Both the position numbers and the translations under genes were made by a program. From contig OX387198.1 in NCBI GenBank assembly GCA_947561715.1, positions 2,108,001-2,172,000 on the forward strand: a DNA stretch of 64,000 nt, in the 5' to 3' direction. Positions 57,834-64,000 of this stretch are shown here, one piece after another. The first letter of the stretch is position 1. Each line of letters opens with the position of its first letter. The notes beneath the pieces were generated by a model. It was not told the origin of the DNA. It worked only from the letters and a program-made list of their open reading frames with translations, and searched no databases. The DNA is from Ascidia mentula. Taxonomy: Eukaryota; Chordata; Ascidiacea; Phlebobranchia; Ascidiidae.

Positions 57834-59386
57834 AATTGCATACTTTGAAAAAGATATTTGATCAAATAATCAATTGTTTTCTCGTGGCCGCAGTGTCCTC
57901 ATTGGATATTTGCACATCCACGGTTATGAAATAGGGACATTCCCGCGCACAGCAAACCAATGAAGCATGCAGCATGAATATTGTCGGCTAAATTAAAATG
58001 CTCATTTTTTGGAAACTAGAGGCATCTCAAGGAGTTGATTTGTTCGTGCAGACTCTACGCGCTAAATCCTTTCCAGCAGTTTCTAGCACCCTTTGAAGTT
58101 AACTTACCTTCCGAAAATTTTGAAGAGCTATCTTTTCTACACGTACCTGTCTAGTATGATTTACCAGAATAAATAAAATTGGGACAAGAATTACGATAAT
58201 AATATGTAAAGCATTGATCTGACCCATTGCTGTTTTACTCACCACTGTGATTTAAAGAAACCACCTGCTTGATTACGAAAATTCAGGCAAGGTTCACGTG
58301 CACATTTTGTACTTGCATTGACGTGTTTCGTGTTTCACTCTTGGTTATTGCACTTGAACAAAAAAGCGGTAGAAAAAAGACGTCCAAAAACCACCACGCA
58401 AGCCGAGAAGCCACACAGACACACCGGACTCACTTGAGTGTGATGAAAGTTTCGTCAAACCACTTTATCTTTTTAAATTTTTTTGCCAGTTTTCCAAACA
58501 AAATATTGCATAAAGCCGCAGTGTTCAATATAAACAAAAAGAGTTAGGAAACAGAACAGGGCCGGTACTACTTTCTCACAACATGACAGAGGGCAGGGAT
58601 GCGGTATGCGAATACCCAACCCCTTTATACACACGCAGCATGAGTTTAAAACGAGGTCACAATCCAGCCCAGGAGAACTTTGAAGAAGCAAAAAAGCGGC
58701 ATTTTTGCGCAAATTTAAGGAAAATTGGACATGGAATGTTAAAAACAAAAGCGAAGAAACTTCCACTACAATCTCTTACTCAACCAAAGAACCGCTTAAT
58801 CTGGTAGAACTCCGGTATATTCAAAGCCTCCACTGCATTGGTACCGCTTGAACAGTGCATTTTCCCTGTAAGGGAGCAATAGGAAATGTGCTACTTTCAC
58901 AGTTGACTTGAACATCTTATTGCATGTCAGTGGCAGAAGTCATACTTACAACACAGGGTGGATTCCACGGCAAATGTCATTCAGACAAAGGCACAGTGTG
59001 CGAGTTTGTTACTTAGGTTTAACCAAGCCTTTATGGCGGACATGCTTTCGTCACAGGGCACACAAAAAAAAGAGAAAAAGGAAAAAGGCAGGATGCGGAT
59101 AAAACGATAAAAGCGACGCACTTAAAAAAGGCAATAGGAGAGAGATGGATGAAATGAAGCGACAGAAAAATTTTTGGGCCGTTCTTTGGCGATCGCACAT
59201 AGAAAACATATAGCGCTGATAGGTGACGCTCTTTACAGAGGCGTTTTTCACACGTAAAAGGTTTCCGAAAAATTGCGTTTTCTTTTGAAAACCAAAAAGA
59301 GAACAACAAATAAACCACGTGACTTGTTAGTGTGCAAACTTTCATCTTCGTCGAGAAAACCGTGAGTTTCCGAATGGAATATGGAG
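57834..59386. other. Spacer between MVK promoter and LYST 3' end
   Basis: Holds the MVK promoter side and the LYST 3' UTR. The only frame worth listing is the small + strand one at 58583-58807. No TATA box or clear CpG island seen. Confidence 0.45.
58583..58807 (+). CDS. Possible small basic protein, unrecognised
   Basis: An uninterrupted 74-codon frame with a plausible start (MTEGRDAVCEYPTPLYTRSM). The composition is lysine-rich and protein-like, including ENFEEAKKRHF and KTKAKKLPLQSLTQPKNRLI. It lies divergently from MVK, 750 bases upstream of its start. No hydrophobic span, no family recognised, no nearby poly(A) signal. It could be a real single-exon gene, one exon of a larger gene, or chance. 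Confidence 0.3.
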   Translation: MTEGRDAVCEYPTPLYTRSMSLKRGHNPAQENFEEAKKRHFCANLRKIGHGMLKTKAKKLPLQSLTQPKNRLIW

Positions 59387-63989
<4,603 letters not shown>

Positions 63990-64000
63990 TTAAAATACGT

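Overview
This is a 64 kb piece of a compact, AT-rich animal nuclear genome. Genes are interrupted by many short GT-AG introns. The gene set (TECPR2, an intelectin, a membrane progestin-type PAQR receptor, MRPS27, mevalonate kinase, LYST and two receptor tyrosine phosphatases) is that of a chordate, and the gene density and small introns fit a tunicate, most likely Ciona or a relative. The species is an inference. I saw no LTR element, endogenous virus, CRISPR array, rRNA or intact tRNA.

Layout from left to right. 1-560: 3' end of an unrecognised + strand gene. 943-12158 (+): TECPR2, 26 exons, complete. 13817-27760 (-) and 29922-41111 (-): two tandem paralogous receptor-type protein tyrosine phosphatases, here called PTPR-A and PTPR-B. 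Each has 30 coding exons, a signal peptide, a C-type-lectin-like N-terminus, FN3-like repeats, one membrane span and two phosphatase domains. 20022-21215 (+): an intelectin-like gene lying antisense inside an intron of PTPR-A and absent from PTPR-B. 43461-47619 (-): a PAQR receptor lacking only its first exon. 50421-54146 (+): MRPS27. 55096-57833 (-): mevalonate kinase. 59387-63971 (-): the last eight coding exons of LYST, which runs off the right edge.

Exon models were built by hand from splice consensus, reading frame and remembered homologues. Total lengths divide by three for PTPR-A (1107 aa), PTPR-B (1108 aa), MRPS27 (482 aa), MVK (381 aa) and the LYST fragment (434 aa). Two junctions do not close: exon 15/16 of TECPR2 and exon 3 of the intelectin, each off by one base.

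The most interesting unit is the 27 kb lectin-phosphatase locus: two membrane lectin-like receptors carrying intracellular phosphatases, plus a secreted lectin nested in one of them. Nearly all exon lengths match between the paralogues, and two transposon-type insertions are shared at the same intron positions, so the duplication can be ordered against the mobile elements. PTPR-B has changed in all three substrate motifs of its first phosphatase domain, whereas PTPR-A looks canonical, suggesting an active receptor paired with a divergent one. TECPR2 and LYST both act in the autophagy/lysosome system, but nothing here shows that their being in one window is more than chance.

Introns and spacers hold many small non-autonomous elements: a hAT-type MITE with an 8-bp target duplication, a Harbinger-type MITE with a TTA duplication, a tRNA-derived SINE in four copies, a second tRNA-like repeat, a widespread CTGCAG/GACCT repeat, and two near-perfect hairpins resembling small-RNA precursors.
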